From Berberis thunbergii (Eukaryota > Streptophyta > Magnoliopsida > Ranunculales > Berberidaceae), in assembly GCA_003290165.1 (NCBI GenBank), contig QNQO01002080.1:1-64000 (forward strand): DNA of 64,000 nucleotides, written 5' to 3'. The notes beneath the pieces were generated by a model, which saw only the letters and a list, made by a program, of their open reading frames with translations, did not search any database and was not told the DNA's origin. Below, in pieces: positions 12,541 to 39,787 of the stretch. The position numbers were made by a program, and so were the translations under genes. The number at the start of each line of letters is the position of its first letter. Position 1 is the first letter of the stretch.

Positions 12541-12990
12541 CACCCCGAGATTATAGATTACAACATTTGAAATGTGGTCAAAATCTGCAAGTCCAGCTTT
12601 ATGCTAATAGTTTAAATGAAACCACTTATAACTGAAAATTTTAAAGTAATAAAATAGATAAAAGGATTATTGAGATCAAGAACTATAAACATCAAATTTC
12701 AACATTGAGAAAATCAACCCAATTCATGGATTATAGCTTTTGAAATACAATCTAAATTTCCAAATTCAGCTTGCAACAAATTCTATAAACAAAACCTTTT
12801 ATTTTGAATCAACCAAAGGATAAAGGATTTTTGAGAACAGGAACAAAAGCGGAAAATATATATAGATAAAAATAAATAAATATATATATATAATCTAGAA
12901 AAACCTCCCAAATCATGGAATATAGCCTTTAAATTTTGATCGAAATCTTTAACTCATGTTTTTGACTTGAAGTTTTGATGAGACTTGTAA
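12541..12990 (+). repeat. Satellite remnants downstream of copia
   Basis: About two and a half degraded monomers of the array at 1695-8440. Signature blocks are recognisable: ACATTTGAAATGTGGTCAAA, CTTTATGCTAATAGTTTAAA, ATGAAACCACTTATAACTGA and AAAGGATTATTGAGATCAAG. They continue in the same orientation, so the copia fragment and neighbouring DNA probably interrupt a once longer array. Confidence 0.75.
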
Positions 12991-13082
12991 TTTAACTAGT
13001 GTAATACCCATGCCGTTGGCACTATTGTCGAAAGAGACATGCACACAATATCATTATATCCAAAAAAATGTCATTTTTTAAA

Positions 13083-14095
13083 TAAAGTGATTTATATCTG
13101 AACATGTCATAAGAAAATATACTTCACATAAGTGACTATAATGACAATCAATGTCATGAACAATTAAAAAATCAAAATTTCGACAGAGTTTCCTCCGTAT
13201 TTTTCATTATTGAAACCTGTCATAAAAAATTACAATGGCAATCAATGCCATGAACATCACATAATATCTCGAATTGCAATTGGGTTTTTACGACTATTGG
13301 AGATTGAGAGACGCTGCATGAATCTTACGACTATTGAATCTCTTTGAACCCATTTTAAAAAAACACCAAATTAATCTCTACGATACCCAATACGCTATAG
13401 ATATTAAAGTTGCATTGCATGATATCAATAAGCAAAACAACTCAAATATGAAAATTGTCGTGTCATACCTATTGATGCACCAAAAGCAGCAGGTGGCAAT
13501 GGATCAAACTTCATCCCAAGTATCGACCCATCTTCTCTAACACACTCCCCTAAAGTAATTTATCTTAACATGTCATAAGAAAATATACTTCACCTAAGTG
13601 ACTATAATGACAATCAATGTCATGAACAATTAAAAAATCAAAATTTCGACAGAATTTCCTCTGTATTTTTCAATATTGAAACTTGTCTGAACCTGTCATA
13701 AAACATTACAATGGCAATCAATGTCATGAACTAATAATCTTGAAAAAAAATAGCAACTACAAATAGTATCAACCTAAAATTTGACTCAACTAATAATCTT
13801 GAAAGCAGACATTCTCAACTACAAATAGTATAAACCTAAAATGGAGCACTAAGCAAGCATGTTGCCTGCAAGCAAGCAAGTTGCCTGCCTACGACACTCC
13901 TATTCTTCAAGTTATGATTTTTCAAAAGCAGACATTCTCAACTACAAATCTATCTTACAATAATCTTGAAAAAAAAAATAGCAACTACAAATAGTATCAA
14001 CCTAAAATTTGACTCAACTAATAATCTTGAAAGCAAGCATTCTCAAGTACAAAAAATAGTATTGACACATAAAATGGAACACTAAGCAAGCAAGG
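13083..14095. repeat. Local direct duplications
   Basis: Two pairs of direct repeats. The first is about 135 bp at 13083-13217 and 13554-13690, sharing ATGTCATAAGAAAATATACT and a tail with CAAAATTTCGACAGA. The second is about 130 bp at 13733-13860 and 13961-14095, sharing AGCAACTACAAATAGTATCA. No protein family is recognised here. A 68-codon open frame at 13334-13540 looks like chance. Confidence 0.7.
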
Positions 14096-14104
14096 ATGGC
14101 GTCT

Positions 14105-14400
14105 GCAATCAAGCAAGAAAATTGCTCGTAGTTTAGATGAAACCTCGTGTTTAACTAAAAGTTGTACTGACGGGAAAATGGATAATGGATTATCGAGAAA
14201 ATGTGAATTCATTTTACACCTCACATTATGAACAAAACTTTTCAATTTCAATTGGATAAACATGGAAAATATAATGAAAAAATATTGAGGAAAATGGAGA
14301 ACACGGGAAAAGAAATGTCTATTGAGAAAAAAAACTCCCAAATCATACATTTGACATTCAGTCGAAATCTCTAAGTTCCGGCTCATCATTTAGATAAAAC
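14105..14400 (+). repeat. Satellite remnant next to the exoribonuclease 3' end
   Basis: One or two strongly decayed monomers of the satellite. GTAGTTTAGATGAAACC at about 14127 matches the B subtype, followed by GGATTATCGAGAAAATG, and near 14350 CATTTGACATTCAGTCGAAA. The satellite thus once reached to within about 330 bp of the stop codon of the adjacent gene. Confidence 0.6.
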
Positions 14401-14730
14401 CTGAGTGCCAAGAGTTCTACTGCCTTTGCTAATTGCTAGGCAATCTCTCTTGGATCCTTCAACAATTCTCTAAAAGAGATTGAGATTCTTTTAAGCTCAT
14501 TATTTCTTTCTATTTAATGTTCAGACCATAAATTACAACTTGCTAGAAATGGAAATCTGTTTTATTGCTTAACTTTTGAGCAATTACATAGTGTAAACAA
14601 TGATAAAATATTACATTACCACAAGTAAATGAAATAACCCACTGCCTAGGCAGGTGAAATTACAAATAACTAAGAAACTGGAGAAATGATAAACTAATAA
14701 TACAACCCTACATTGGGACATTGAGACAAT
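14401..14730 (-). other. Presumed 3' untranslated region of the exoribonuclease gene
   Basis: This stretch directly follows the stop codon (14731-14733) on the minus strand. It contains an AATAAA on that strand at 14561-14566, about 165 bases past the stop, a plausible polyadenylation signal. No other feature is seen. The extent of the transcript is inferred. Confidence 0.5.
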
Positions 14731-30865
<16,135 letters not shown>

Positions 30866-30960
30866 CGCGGTTTAGGTTTCGCAAAACACTAGAAAGAAAA
30901 TCGAGAAGAAGAAAAGAGGATGAAACTAAAACCCTAATTTTTTTTTCTTTTTTAGTTACT
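30866..30960 (-). promoter_or_regulatory. Exoribonuclease 5' leader and telo-box
   Basis: The sequence just upstream of the ATG is pyrimidine-rich on the sense strand, typical of a plant 5' leader. At 30929-30937 it holds AAACCCTAA on the plus strand (TTAGGGTTT on the sense strand), a telo-box motif found in promoters of plant genes for ribosome production and translation, which suits the rRNA-processing role of XRN2/XRN3. Two diverged copies of this leader occur at 44969-45060 and 54960-55056. Confidence 0.6.
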
Positions 30961-31098
30961 TAGAAACTTGAAAGAACGAGCCGAGAGTCGGGCGAGATCT
31001 AAAGGGCAGAGTAGTAAGTACGGAAGGAAAGAAAGATGGATAGATATTTTTGTCTGTCTGATAACCGATTGGATAGTGGGTCACACGGTGAGAAGTTG

Positions 31099-31280
31099 GA
31101 TATTCGGATCCAGGGGGGTTCCTGCGCACAGTGGGTTAGAGGGGAGCTGCACATGTGTCTCAGCCGTGCACATGTGTCTCAGCCGTTGAATTTGATCTGA
31201 CAGTCAATTGATATGAGTCGTCGGATCAAATCTAACGATTGAGACACGTGCGCAGGAGTCCCCCTGAATCCTTGATATTC
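31099..31280. mobile_element. Palindromic miniature element, decayed copy
   Basis: The ends are GATATTCGGATCCAGG and, inverted, GGTGCGAATATCAAGG. The arms hold CTCAGCCGTTGAATTTGATC and its inverted match. Compared with the copy at 51059-51240 it has lost part of the centre and repeats GCACATGTGTCTCAGCCG twice (about 31150 and 31168). Non-coding. Confidence 0.7.
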
Positions 31281-31292
31281 GCACCTAACTAT

Positions 31293-31480
31293 GGTCTTTT
31301 CAAGAAATTCTAAATGGCGAGGAAACCAGCGAGGGGGAGGGTGTGATCGTTCATCCCCTCGAGATGCGTGTTTGTACCTTCAAGATGCATAACAACGCTA
31401 ATCTCGAGGGGATGAGTGGTGACACCCTTGCCCTCGCTCGTTTCCTCGCCCCTTTCCTCGACCGTTAGAAAGATTCGTGG
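31293..31480. repeat. GC-rich foldback element
   Basis: An imperfect hairpin. The left arm (GGCGAGGAAACCAGCGAGGG, then CATCCCCTCGAGATG) is mirrored by the right arm (CTAATCTCGAGGGGATGAG, then CCCTCGCTCGTTTCCTCGCC). The same family is repeated in copy 2 (about 51265-51412) and, more complete and with target duplication, at 62766-62954. No coding capacity. Confidence 0.65.
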
Positions 31481-31711
31481 TCTTTTAGCAGCTTTTCTAA
31501 TTGTCGAGTGAACGTGCGAGGGATGGGTACCTACCCATTCCCCTCGAGATGTGTGTTGTTACTCATCTCTAGAGGGATAAATGGCTCGCCCCTTCCCTGA
31601 CAATTAGAAAAGTCCGGTCTTTTAGTCAGCGAAAATTCTAGTTAGCGCAGGACCCATCCCCCTCGAGATGTGTGCCCTCGCTTATCTCGAAAGGGATGGG
31701 CTAGCTCCCTA

Positions 31712-31870
31712 CACTACAAAAAAACAGGATGTTAGCGGCGGTTTTGTAGCGACGTTTAAGTAAAACCGCCGCTGAATGCTATATATAACGACGGTTGGTC
31801 GACCGTCGCGGATTAATAGTATTTAATGGCAGTTTCTTTAAATGGCGACGGTTTTAGCCGTCGCTATATG
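31712..31870. repeat. Left subterminal repeats of the CACTA element
   Basis: Short inverted and direct copies of TTAGCGGCGGTTTT, AAACCGCCGCTGAATGC, CGACGGTTGG and GCGACGGTTTTAGCCGTCGC. In En/Spm elements such repeats bind the TNPA-type protein. The right end (41355-41691) carries the same motif in both orientations. Confidence 0.85.
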
Positions 31871-32243
31871 TAAAATTAGATTTTATAATAAAGCTAACAA
31901 TCGGGAAGCAGCAAATCAAAAACCTCTCTCTACCCTATACCTAATTTTATTTTTATTTTGCTCTCCATCATCCCCACCTCTCCACCTCCCCTATACCTCT
32001 CCACCTCCCCTCCTCCTCCCTTCCCTCCCTTTGTAGAGCAACCATATTCTTTCAATCTTGTTGGATTCCTCTCATGTAAGTAGATTCTAAAACCTTCTCT
32101 GTTTTTCTCATTGTATATCTTTGTATAAATCTACTCTGTTTTTGTATAAATCTGCTATGTTTTTGTATAATCTGTTTCTGTATAAATATGCTCTGTTTGT
32201 ATAAATCTGCCCTGTTTGTATAAAACTGTTTGTATAATCTTGT

Positions 32244-32567
32244 TCACCATGCATGAGACATCGAAAACCTCCTATAACAAAAGCATTGTTCTAACAAAAG
32301 TAGAGACACAAGACGTGGTACATACCTTGCGGATGCAGTCATGCCATTGTAGGATGATCCAGTTCCTGGATCCAGAATTCCATAAGAAGAAGATAGAGAA
32401 CCCAGTCTGCCATATCCAATATCTTGACCAAGGAGATGCCCTGTTTGAGATGCAAAATCTCGTCCTTGTCCTCCATAAGGATGAGGAATTTTCTGCACAT
32501 CTGCCCCTCCTCTATACTCGCTCAGTGTGCCCATATAAGGGTTCCGAACATACCCATCTCTGCATTA
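32244..32567 (-). pseudogene. Captured host-like exon in the CACTA element
   Basis: The minus frame reads YVRNPYMGTLSEYRGGADVQ through a Gly/Ser/Tyr-rich stretch (LSSSYGILDPGTGSSYNGM) to ASAR, where a canonical donor GTATGT follows at about 32326. An exon-like reading frame ending at a splice donor and unrelated to transposase suggests capture of a host gene piece. I do not recognise the gene. It directly abuts the LINE fragment at 32567. Confidence 0.45.
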
Positions 32568-33242
32568 TCTTTCTTAGGAATGAGGCATAGAAATGTTGCA
32601 TTGATGCTCTTCATTAGCTTCGACTTCTTGAAAAAATGGGAGACTGCTTCAGTGAAATCCTTCCCCACTATGCCCCAACATTACTTTCAAAAATAAGCAC
32701 TCAACCCATCTGGTCCAGGAGCTTTTAGATCTTTCATCTTGAACAGAGCTTCTTTGATCTCTTCCTTTGTAACTGGTTGCATGATGCTTTCAGCCTGTTG
32801 TTGGTCCATGATTCTATTGAAGGAGAAGCTATTTTCAAGTTGGTAAGGGTACTCCATTTGAGGGGAAGTGCCCAGCAGCTCCTTGAAGTAGCTAACAATC
32901 TGCTCCTCAATTCCATCTTTGGTTGAAGCCATTGTTCCATCTCTCTTTCTTATTTTCCTTATAGTGCTATGAGATCTATTAGCTTTGATCACTCTATGGA
33001 AGTAAGGGAGGTTCTTGTCTCCAGCCTCCTTCCCCGGCCATTTCTTTTTGGATTCTTGCTGCTCTCCCATATTTCTCTATCAGCTCTCTTTCTGCTCCTG
33101 CTAGATTGGTATTCATGGGCTGCTTTTGAATCTCTGTTTGTATTACTTCCAGTTCTTCTTTGAGCTGTTTAACTTAGGCATCAAGATTTGAAAACTTCTC
33201 TTTGTTCCACCCTTTTAAGACAGTTTTAAGGTCTTTCAGTTT
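32568..33242 (-). pseudogene. LINE reverse transcriptase fragment in the CACTA element
   Basis: On the minus strand a near-open frame at 32687-33070 (KKWPGKEAGDKNLPYFHRVI, then SYFKELLGTSPQ, then LKAPGPDGLSAYF) continues after a stop as CWGIVGKDFTEAVSHFF up to ATFLCLIPK at about 32570. These are the conserved N-terminal blocks of plant LINE reverse transcriptases (APGPDG; FHR.IK.NR). The catalytic YADD block is missing, so it is a dead fragment. It lies between two host-like fragments on the same strand. Confidence 0.85.
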
Positions 33243-33733
33243 ATGCTGCACAGACAGCTCTGGAGTTCCCCCATTGGGGAGCCAATCAACAGCAAGTCAA
33301 AGAATGAAAGAAAGCCTTTGGGATATAGCACAGAGAAAGAAGAACCTATTCTATTACAAATGCAGTTATGTACAAGGATAGGTGCGTCTGTTGTTGACCA
33401 TCTACCGCTCTCGCCCACCTCATTCACTGTGTAACTCATTGTGATTTCATCCGTATTGGTTGCCTGAATGCTCATCCCACTATCTGCATATCCTGCTCTG
33501 TAATCAAAATCAGAACCAGGAACGTTGGACTGCAAGGATCGGAAACCATCTTCACTAGCTACCCTTTGCATAGAAGTCCTACGGCTTTCAGATGGTTGGC
33601 GTTCAACTGAATGATTTGGGTCTGTCCAGTTAGGGGAAGACATACGAAGAGGTTTTTCTGCCGAGGCCTCCTTCCGGAATTGCTTTAGTCTCTCTTGCCT
33701 CTCTCTATTATTCTTACAAGCTCTTTTCTTCTT
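33243..33733 (-). pseudogene. Captured host-like fragment in the CACTA element
   Basis: The minus frame runs from KKRACKNNRERQERLKQFRK through a Ser/Arg-rich hydrophilic stretch (QPSESRRTSMQRVASEDGFR; DFDYRAGYADSGMS) to ITMSYTVNEVGESG, then turns into intron-like sequence with a candidate donor GTAGAT near 33400. It has no transposase features. The strand matches the fragment at 32244-32567, so both could come from one host gene split by the LINE. The gene is not recognised. Confidence 0.4.
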
Positions 33734-33735
33734 GC

Positions 33736-34112
33736 TTTTGCATTACTTACTCTTATATGGTATTTAATTTGGAGATAGTATTCTCCTAAGCCGAGGGTTT
33801 ATTGATAAAATCTTCATTAGTCTTCCACATAGTTTCACCACTTGATAGCTATACTCCTCAATCACATCCCCGCAAATCAATTGAAATATCAGTTTCCTAG
33901 AATCCAATTGTCCGAAAGTCTGAGTTTTTGGAATTGAAATAAGGATTGGAACAGTTTTTTTTTTACTTGCAGGAAGTAGGGGGAGCAGGCCACTTGTTAA
34001 GATCCTTAAGCGAGCAAGGTAAGTAATGCAAATAGTAGTAGTCATTCCAGTCAAGTATAGCTATCAAGTGGTGAAACTATGTCAAATTAAATACCATATA
34101 GTAGTAGTCTTC
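33736..34112. repeat. Inverted repeat inside the CACTA element
   Basis: CATAGTTTCACCACTTGATA (about 33829-33848, continuing GCTATACT) returns inverted at about 34054-34081. TATATGGTATTTAATTTG (33754-33771) returns inverted at about 34084-34101, and TTGCATTACTTAC (33738-33750) at about 34018-34030. The spacer holds no recognised gene. A transcript across it could fold into a hairpin. Confidence 0.65.
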
Positions 34113-35700
34113 TTGTTGTTGCTACCATATTTGTTGTTGCTACCATATTTGCTGTGGTTGTCTTGTTGTTGCTACCATATTTGCTGTGGTTGTCTTTGCT
34201 TTGATCACATTATTGGAAATGAAAGACAGTAAAACAATAAAGATCAAAATAATATATGACCAATGTGTTTACATCTACGATCATATCAAAAAAATTTGTA
34301 TTTTGTATAATGCAATAATATGTTATACCCTCTGTTTTGTTAGTAGGAGCAGTGACTCAATAGTAAATGAATGGGAGGTTGCATGGAAAATAATCACAAA
34401 GGAAAATTAATTTTTCAGGTTTCTAGTCCCAAAATTGAATGCAGAAAATTTGCCAAATTCATGTTTTTTTATTCTTACTGTATCAAAATATTCCCTAGCC
34501 TACTCCTAGGCACTTTTGCCCTGAGAAAATTTTTCTTGAGACTTTGCTAGATAGAAATTTTCTTTTCCACAATGCTGTTGTGTATTGGCTCATGTAATTT
34601 GACTACAAATCAAACAAGGGTTACGAGTTGTAACCAGTTGCAAATTGATTGGGAAAGATCTGGAGAGTGTAAAAGATAGTTTGATATATAGAGAGAGAAA
34701 GAGAGAAGAAGAAATACTAGTGCAGAGTGGTGGTCATGAATGGGTGATACATTTCATTCTATCTCATTGTAATCCTACAAATTCATTCTATACCATACTT
34801 CTATTCTTTCTAAATCAGTCTTCATTGAATATAAGATTCTTGTAGCTGTTCTCATCCAGAATTGTATCTTGCCAGGCTCTCTTTTGCTTCCAATAATCAC
34901 CACTCTGACATTGTTATTCAGTGTTGATTGTCTTGGATTCTACAATTCCTGCAGAAATATCACCATAAACAGGTCAGTTCCTATCATTTGATACTTATGC
35001 TTTTGTTGTTTGAATTTTGATATGAACTTATTTTTCAATCTTTGCGAGTGTTTATAGACAGAATTTTATAATGGTTTTTATTTAAGTTTCATAACTTTCT
35101 TCTAGTTAGTTATTATTATTGTTTTCAAGATTTTAAACCAAGTTGTTGGTGTAAACTGTAAAGTGCGATCTGCATGATATAAGTATTAAGGGACTGAAAA
35201 GGATTGGCATTTGTATACATGTATCACCAAACATATGGTATATTTTGTGCAGTACTGTCTGGTATATCTTTATGAAGTAAGACTGCATGCTGATTCCTAT
35301 TGATAATATTACTATCTTGGCTATCATCAATTGTATTAATTTCTCTTGTATATGGTATATATTACCACCAAACACCATGAACGCGTGCTATACAACAATT
35401 GATCAACTAACTATTTTATTTTATTTTATTTTTTCTAATTTATTGTAACTTTCTAATTTATTTTCAATTCCTATTCTTTTTTTTCACGTAATATTCAGTT
35501 AACTTGATTATTTAACTTAGACTATTATTTCGAGGAAGAAACGAAGGAGGAAGAAGAAGGAGGAACATTCAAATAAGGAAGAAGAAGTGACTGTTGGTGG
35601 TCTCTCGTGCTCGTTTGATTTGTCCATCATCTTAGTTCTTCCATATCCCTCACGGTATGTCTAACTTTTGTATCTTTCTCATAAGCATGTTATCATGTAT

Positions 35701-35875
35701 TTAGTAATAAACAAAACAACATGTTTTAGATTTCTTACTGGCATGTTTGCAAACAAAACAACATGTTTTAGATTTCTTATTGGCATGTTTTAGATTTCTT
35801 ACTGGCAATAAACAAAACAACATGTTTGCAAATAACATGTTTACAAACAACATGTTTGCAATAAACAAAACATGG
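35701..35875. repeat. Short tandem repeats upstream of TNP2
   Basis: Repeated units containing AAACAACATGTTTTAGATTT, CTTACTGGCATG and TTGCAAACAAAACAACATG lie 100-280 bp before the transposase start. A smaller run of TTGTTGTTGCTACCATATTTG units lies at 34117-34195. No gene is seen from 34113 to 35980; this stretch is probably promoter and leader of the transposase gene. Confidence 0.6.
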
Positions 35876-35980
35876 TGTTTCAAAAATATATGAACATAGT
35901 CATTCTCAAATTATTATTGTTTGATTAGTAGGATTGAATTTATTAGTTGTTTTGTTTTGATTGAATTCAGATATTTTGAA

Positions 35981-37729
35981 ATGGACAAAACTTGGATTTC
36001 TATGCCGAGAAATACACTTGAATATGCGGAAGGATTGAATCAGTTTCTGGATTTTGCATTTGCAAACAAGTCACCTGATAATAGAATAAAGTGTCCTTGT
36101 CCTCATTGTGCTTTTAGAAAATGGGAGACTAGAGAAGTGGTGTATGATCACTTGATTTGTAGACCATTTCCGAAAGGGTACACTGTTTGGTTACAACATG
36201 GGGAGTTGGGTACAAGTCAAAGTTCTACTGTCATGCATGTAGTGCAAGATAGTCAGCCTATTCAAGATCCAATGCAAGACATGATCCATGATGCTTTTGC
36301 ATTTTCTAGGCACTATGCCCATGAAGAATCTTCCACATCACATGGACCACATGAAAGGGATGGAAGGATGGGGGGTATAAGCAGTGGGTTGAATGATGAA
36401 GTTAAACAGTTTTTTGAGTTGCTAGAGGATGGAGGGCAAGAGCTATATGAAGGGTGTTCAAAGTACTCAAAATTATCTTTTTTGGTTAAACTGTATCACA
36501 TTAAGTGTATTTGTGGGATGATTGACAAAGCAATGTCGATGATAGTAGAGTTGATGCATGATGCATTCCAACATGCAAGGATCCCCGAAACTTTCTATGA
36601 GGCCAAGAAAACCATTAATAAACTTGGTCTTAATTATACTAAAATACATGCATGTCCGAATGATTGCATGTTGTACCGGGGATTGGATAAAGATAGACAA
36701 ACATGCAAGCAATGTGGCACATCTAGATGGAAGCTAAATACCAAGGGAAATGCAAATAATGTGCCTATAAATGGTAAGAAAAGAAAAAGGCAACCTGCAA
36801 AGGTTCTTCGTTATTTTCCATTGATACCGCGATTGCAACGCTTGTTTATGTCTTCGAAGACTGCTGTTGATATGAGATGGCATGCTAGTGAGGATAGCAA
36901 TGATGGTTTGATGCGACATCCGAGAGATTCTGAGGCATGGAAAAAATTTAGTTTAACATTTCCTGAATTTGCTTTGGATGCACGTAATGTACGCCTCGGC
37001 TTGGCTAGCGATGGGTTTAATCCTTTCGGGAATATGAGTACTAGTTATAGCATTTGGCCAGTGGTTCTAGTTCCATACAACACTCCTCCTTGGAAATGTG
37101 TGAAACAAACTTCCTTCATTCTTTCAATGATCATTCCTGGTAAGCGGATGCCAGGCAATGATATAGACATTTACTTACAACCTCTTATTGATGAATTGAA
37201 GGAGTTGTGGGTTGGAGTAGAAGCATATGATGCCTCGTTGAATGAAAGTTTCACAATGCGAGCAGCTTTAATATGGACAATAAGTGATTTTCCAGGGTTA
37301 GGGACCCTATCAGGTTGGAATACACATGCTAAACTAGCTTGTCCTTCATGTAACTTTGATGCGGAGTCTTGCCGCCTTCCACATAGTAAAAAATGGTGTT
37401 TCATGGGTCATCGGCATTTTCTAAATGCTGGTCACAAGTTTAGATTGAATCGAGTTCGCTTTAATGGCAAGCAAGAAAAAAGGAATCCACCAATACAACT
37501 ATCAGGAGCAGATATTTTGAAACAAGTAGAGAATATTAATGTTACATTTGGAAAGACACCCGAAGTTGAAGTTATTGGTAAAAGAGCTCGTGGGCAAAAT
37601 ACTAGAGTTGGTGAGGCGCAACAATGGAGGAAGAAAAGCATATTTTTTGATCTTCCATATTGGGAGCATAACTTGATCCGTCACAATCTTGATGTGATGC
37701 ATATTGAGAAAATGTATGTGACAATGTGA
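35981..37729 (+). CDS. CACTA TNP2-type transposase, N-terminal part
   Basis: The product of the autonomous CACTA gene that cuts and moves the element. Starting at MDKTWISMPR (35981), it has an N-terminal transposase-associated domain (residues about 1-75, with Cys/His spacing CPCPHCAF and HL.CRPFPKGYTVWLQHGE), then the Transposase_21 (TNP2) core: a zinc-binding CPNDCMLYRG...CKQCGTSRW stretch, MRWHASEDSNDGLMRHPRDS, LGLASDGFNPFGNMSTSYSI and GWNTHAKLACPSCN. It ends HNLDVMHIEKMYVTM and stop, where the family reads HNLDVMHIEKNVCDN. A four-A run at 37709-37712, one A shorter than expected, explains the break. The frame resumes in the next entry. Confidence 0.93.
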   Translation: MDKTWISMPRNTLEYAEGLNQFLDFAFANKSPDNRIKCPCPHCAFRKWETREVVYDHLICRPFPKGYTVWLQHGELGTSQSSTVMHVVQDSQPIQDPMQDMIHDAFAFSRHYAHEESSTSHGPHERDGRMGGISSGLNDEVKQFFELLEDGGQELYEGCSKYSKLSFLVKLYHIKCICGMIDKAMSMIVELMHDAFQHARIPETFYEAKKTINKLGLNYTKIHACPNDCMLYRGLDKDRQTCKQCGTSRWKLNTKGNANNVPINGKKRKRQPAKVLRYFPLIPRLQRLFMSSKTAVDMRWHASEDSNDGLMRHPRDSEAWKKFSLTFPEFALDARNVRLGLASDGFNPFGNMSTSYSIWPVVLVPYNTPPWKCVKQTSFILSMIIPGKRMPGNDIDIYLQPLIDELKELWVGVEAYDASLNESFTMRAALIWTISDFPGLGTLSGWNTHAKLACPSCNFDAESCRLPHSKKWCFMGHRHFLNAGHKFRLNRVRFNGKQEKRNPPIQLSGADILKQVENINVTFGKTPEVEVIGKRARGQNTRVGEAQQWRKKSIFFDLPYWEHNLIRHNLDVMHIEKMYVTM

Positions 37730-39645
37730 TTTACACCTTGCTTAATGAAAGTGGGAAGACTAAAGATCATCTTAATGCCCGAAAAGATCTTCAATCAATG
37801 GGTATAAGAGAAGATCTCTGGCCAAATGAGAATGGGAAATACCTTCCTAGTCTTTTTACAATGACTAATGCAAAGAAGGACATATTTCTTAGGACTTTGA
37901 AACATCTCATTGTGCCAGATGGTTACTCAAGTAACATATCCAGATGTGTTGATTTGAAACAACGTAAGTTGTTTGGGTTGAAAAGCCATGATTGTCATAT
38001 TCTTATGGAGCAACTGCTGCCAATTGCAATAATAAGAAATGCATTGCCTACTCCAGTGTCCGCAATTTTGGTTGATATGTGCTCATTTTTTCGACAAATA
38101 TGTGGTAAAGTGTTGAATCCTCAAGACTTGGACAATCTACAACATCGAATTGTGCTCACACTTTGCCACATGGAAATCATATTCCCCCCTTCATTTTTTA
38201 CGGTCATGGTTCATTTAGTAGTTCATTTGGTTGATGAAGCCAAACGTGGAGGCCCGATACATTATCGATGGATGTATCCTATAGAGAGGTAAATATCATA
38301 AATTAAACCTTATGAATTATCATTTGATTTTCTTATTCTAATACATTTACTTTTATAATCCTGAAGGTACTTAGGTCATTTGAAGTCCTATGTACGTAAT
38401 AGAGCACAACCGGAAGGTTGTATAGCTGAAGGATACCTAGCCGATGAAATTCTTATCTTTTGTTCAAGATATTTAGATGATGTGGAAACAAGATTCAATC
38501 GAGCACCCCGTGTTGATGATGGGGTAATTGGTGTTGGATCTTCTGAAGTGGCTACTTTGTTTCCATTGGTAGGCAGACCAGTGGGGGGTTCTTCATATTT
38601 TAATTTAACACCTTTAGAATATATGCAAGCACATCGTCACGTGTTGATCAACTGCACAAAAGTCAACTCATTTCTTCAGTGAGTAAATTCTAACACTTAA
38701 TATGATTCTTCAAAAAACTTTGTAATGGCTCATACTTATTTTTATGATGTAACATTTAGGGAATATAGGACAGAAACAAAGAGAAGGCTAAGGAGTCGTA
38801 CACGATCACAAGTTGAGATAGATAAGGTGGTTCATAAAGGATTTGTAGATTGGTTTAGGAGACGCGTAAGTATATATTATATCAATTATTCATTTAAGTA
38901 ATATAATCATGCATATGACTAATATGGTATCATTTTGATGTTAGGTTATGAATGATGTAAACGGATCACATTCAAATGACATTATATTTCTTGCACGAGG
39001 ACCACTTATTCAAGCAAGAAGGTTTACTGCATATAATGTTAATGGCTTCAAATTTCGAACATTAGCGCAAGAAGCTGGCTTGAAAACTCAGAATAGTGGA
39101 GTATTTGGTTCATTTGGAACTAGAAGCTATGCAAGTAGTCGTGATAATAATGTCAAGAAAGGAAGTGTTCCTTATTATGGAAAATTGATAGATATCATTG
39201 AGTTAAACTATCATGGTCGTTTCATGGTTACCATGTTCAAATGTCAGTGGGCAAATACCACTACTGATAGAGGGATTAGAATAGATGAATTGGGCTTCAC
39301 TTCCATCAATTTTTCTCGGTTGATACATATTGGTGATCATGAAGATCATGAGCCATATATTCAAGCTTCAGAGGCACAACTTGTGTATTATGTGGAGGAT
39401 GAGGTGGATAAAGAATGGAGTGTTGTTGTTCATTTAAAGCCAAGAGACTTGTATGACATGGGCGAGAATGAAACTGAAGACACATTCTATGAGAATACGC
39501 CTTATCAACAACAAGACTTAGATGAGTGGTTTCAAGATGATAATGTAGATTTGCCATTGGCAAGGGATGATATAGATGATGAACCTGCAATCAATGCTAA
39601 TAATGACAATATTATAGAAGATGAAGATTTTGTCAGGTATACTAC
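37726..39645 (+). CDS. CACTA TNP2-type transposase, C-terminal part (DUF4218, DUF4216)
   Basis: A continuation of the transposase in the +1 frame after the break at 37709-37712. Exons inferred: 37710-38288, 38367-38678, 38760-38865 and 38945 to about 39640, with GT..AG introns that keep frame. Visible: VIYTLLNESGKTKDHLNARK-like opening, RMLRHDCHILMEQLLPIAIR-like block (here KSHDCHILMEQLLPIAIIRN), then DUF4218 (CSFFRQICGK; GGPIHYRWMYPIERYLGHLK), then DUF4216 (GKLIDIIELNYHGRFMVTMF; FTSINFSRLIHIGDHEDHEP) and an acidic tail. A 21-bp repeat with ACTACTATTATACAGGTATG at about 39640 and 39686 gives two candidate donor sites at the end. Confidence 0.88.
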
Positions 39646-39787
39646 TATTATACAGGTATGCCAAAAACCTACAAGGATGGCGTGTATACTACTATTATAC
39701 AGGTATGACTTAATTTATGCTTGTCACTTACCTTTTTTGTAAGATTATTGATAACGATTTGAATAATAATGACTATTATTTTTGAAG

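Larger units (their letters stand above)
30961..31711. repeat. Segment A, copy 1 (upstream of the exoribonuclease gene)
   Basis: From TAGAAACTTGAAAGAAC onward this ~750-bp segment is repeated at 50931-51689 with high identity. It holds a palindromic element (31099-31280) and foldback repeats built on CATCCCCTCGAGATG and GAGGGGATG. It ends where the CACTA element begins at 31712. It therefore forms the DNA 100-850 bp upstream of the exoribonuclease start codon. Confidence 0.9.

Noticed and set aside
13334..13540. Open frame with a GGNGSNFIP-like string in another frame as an exon
   Set aside because: No family could be named and no splice context is present; the region is made of local duplications.
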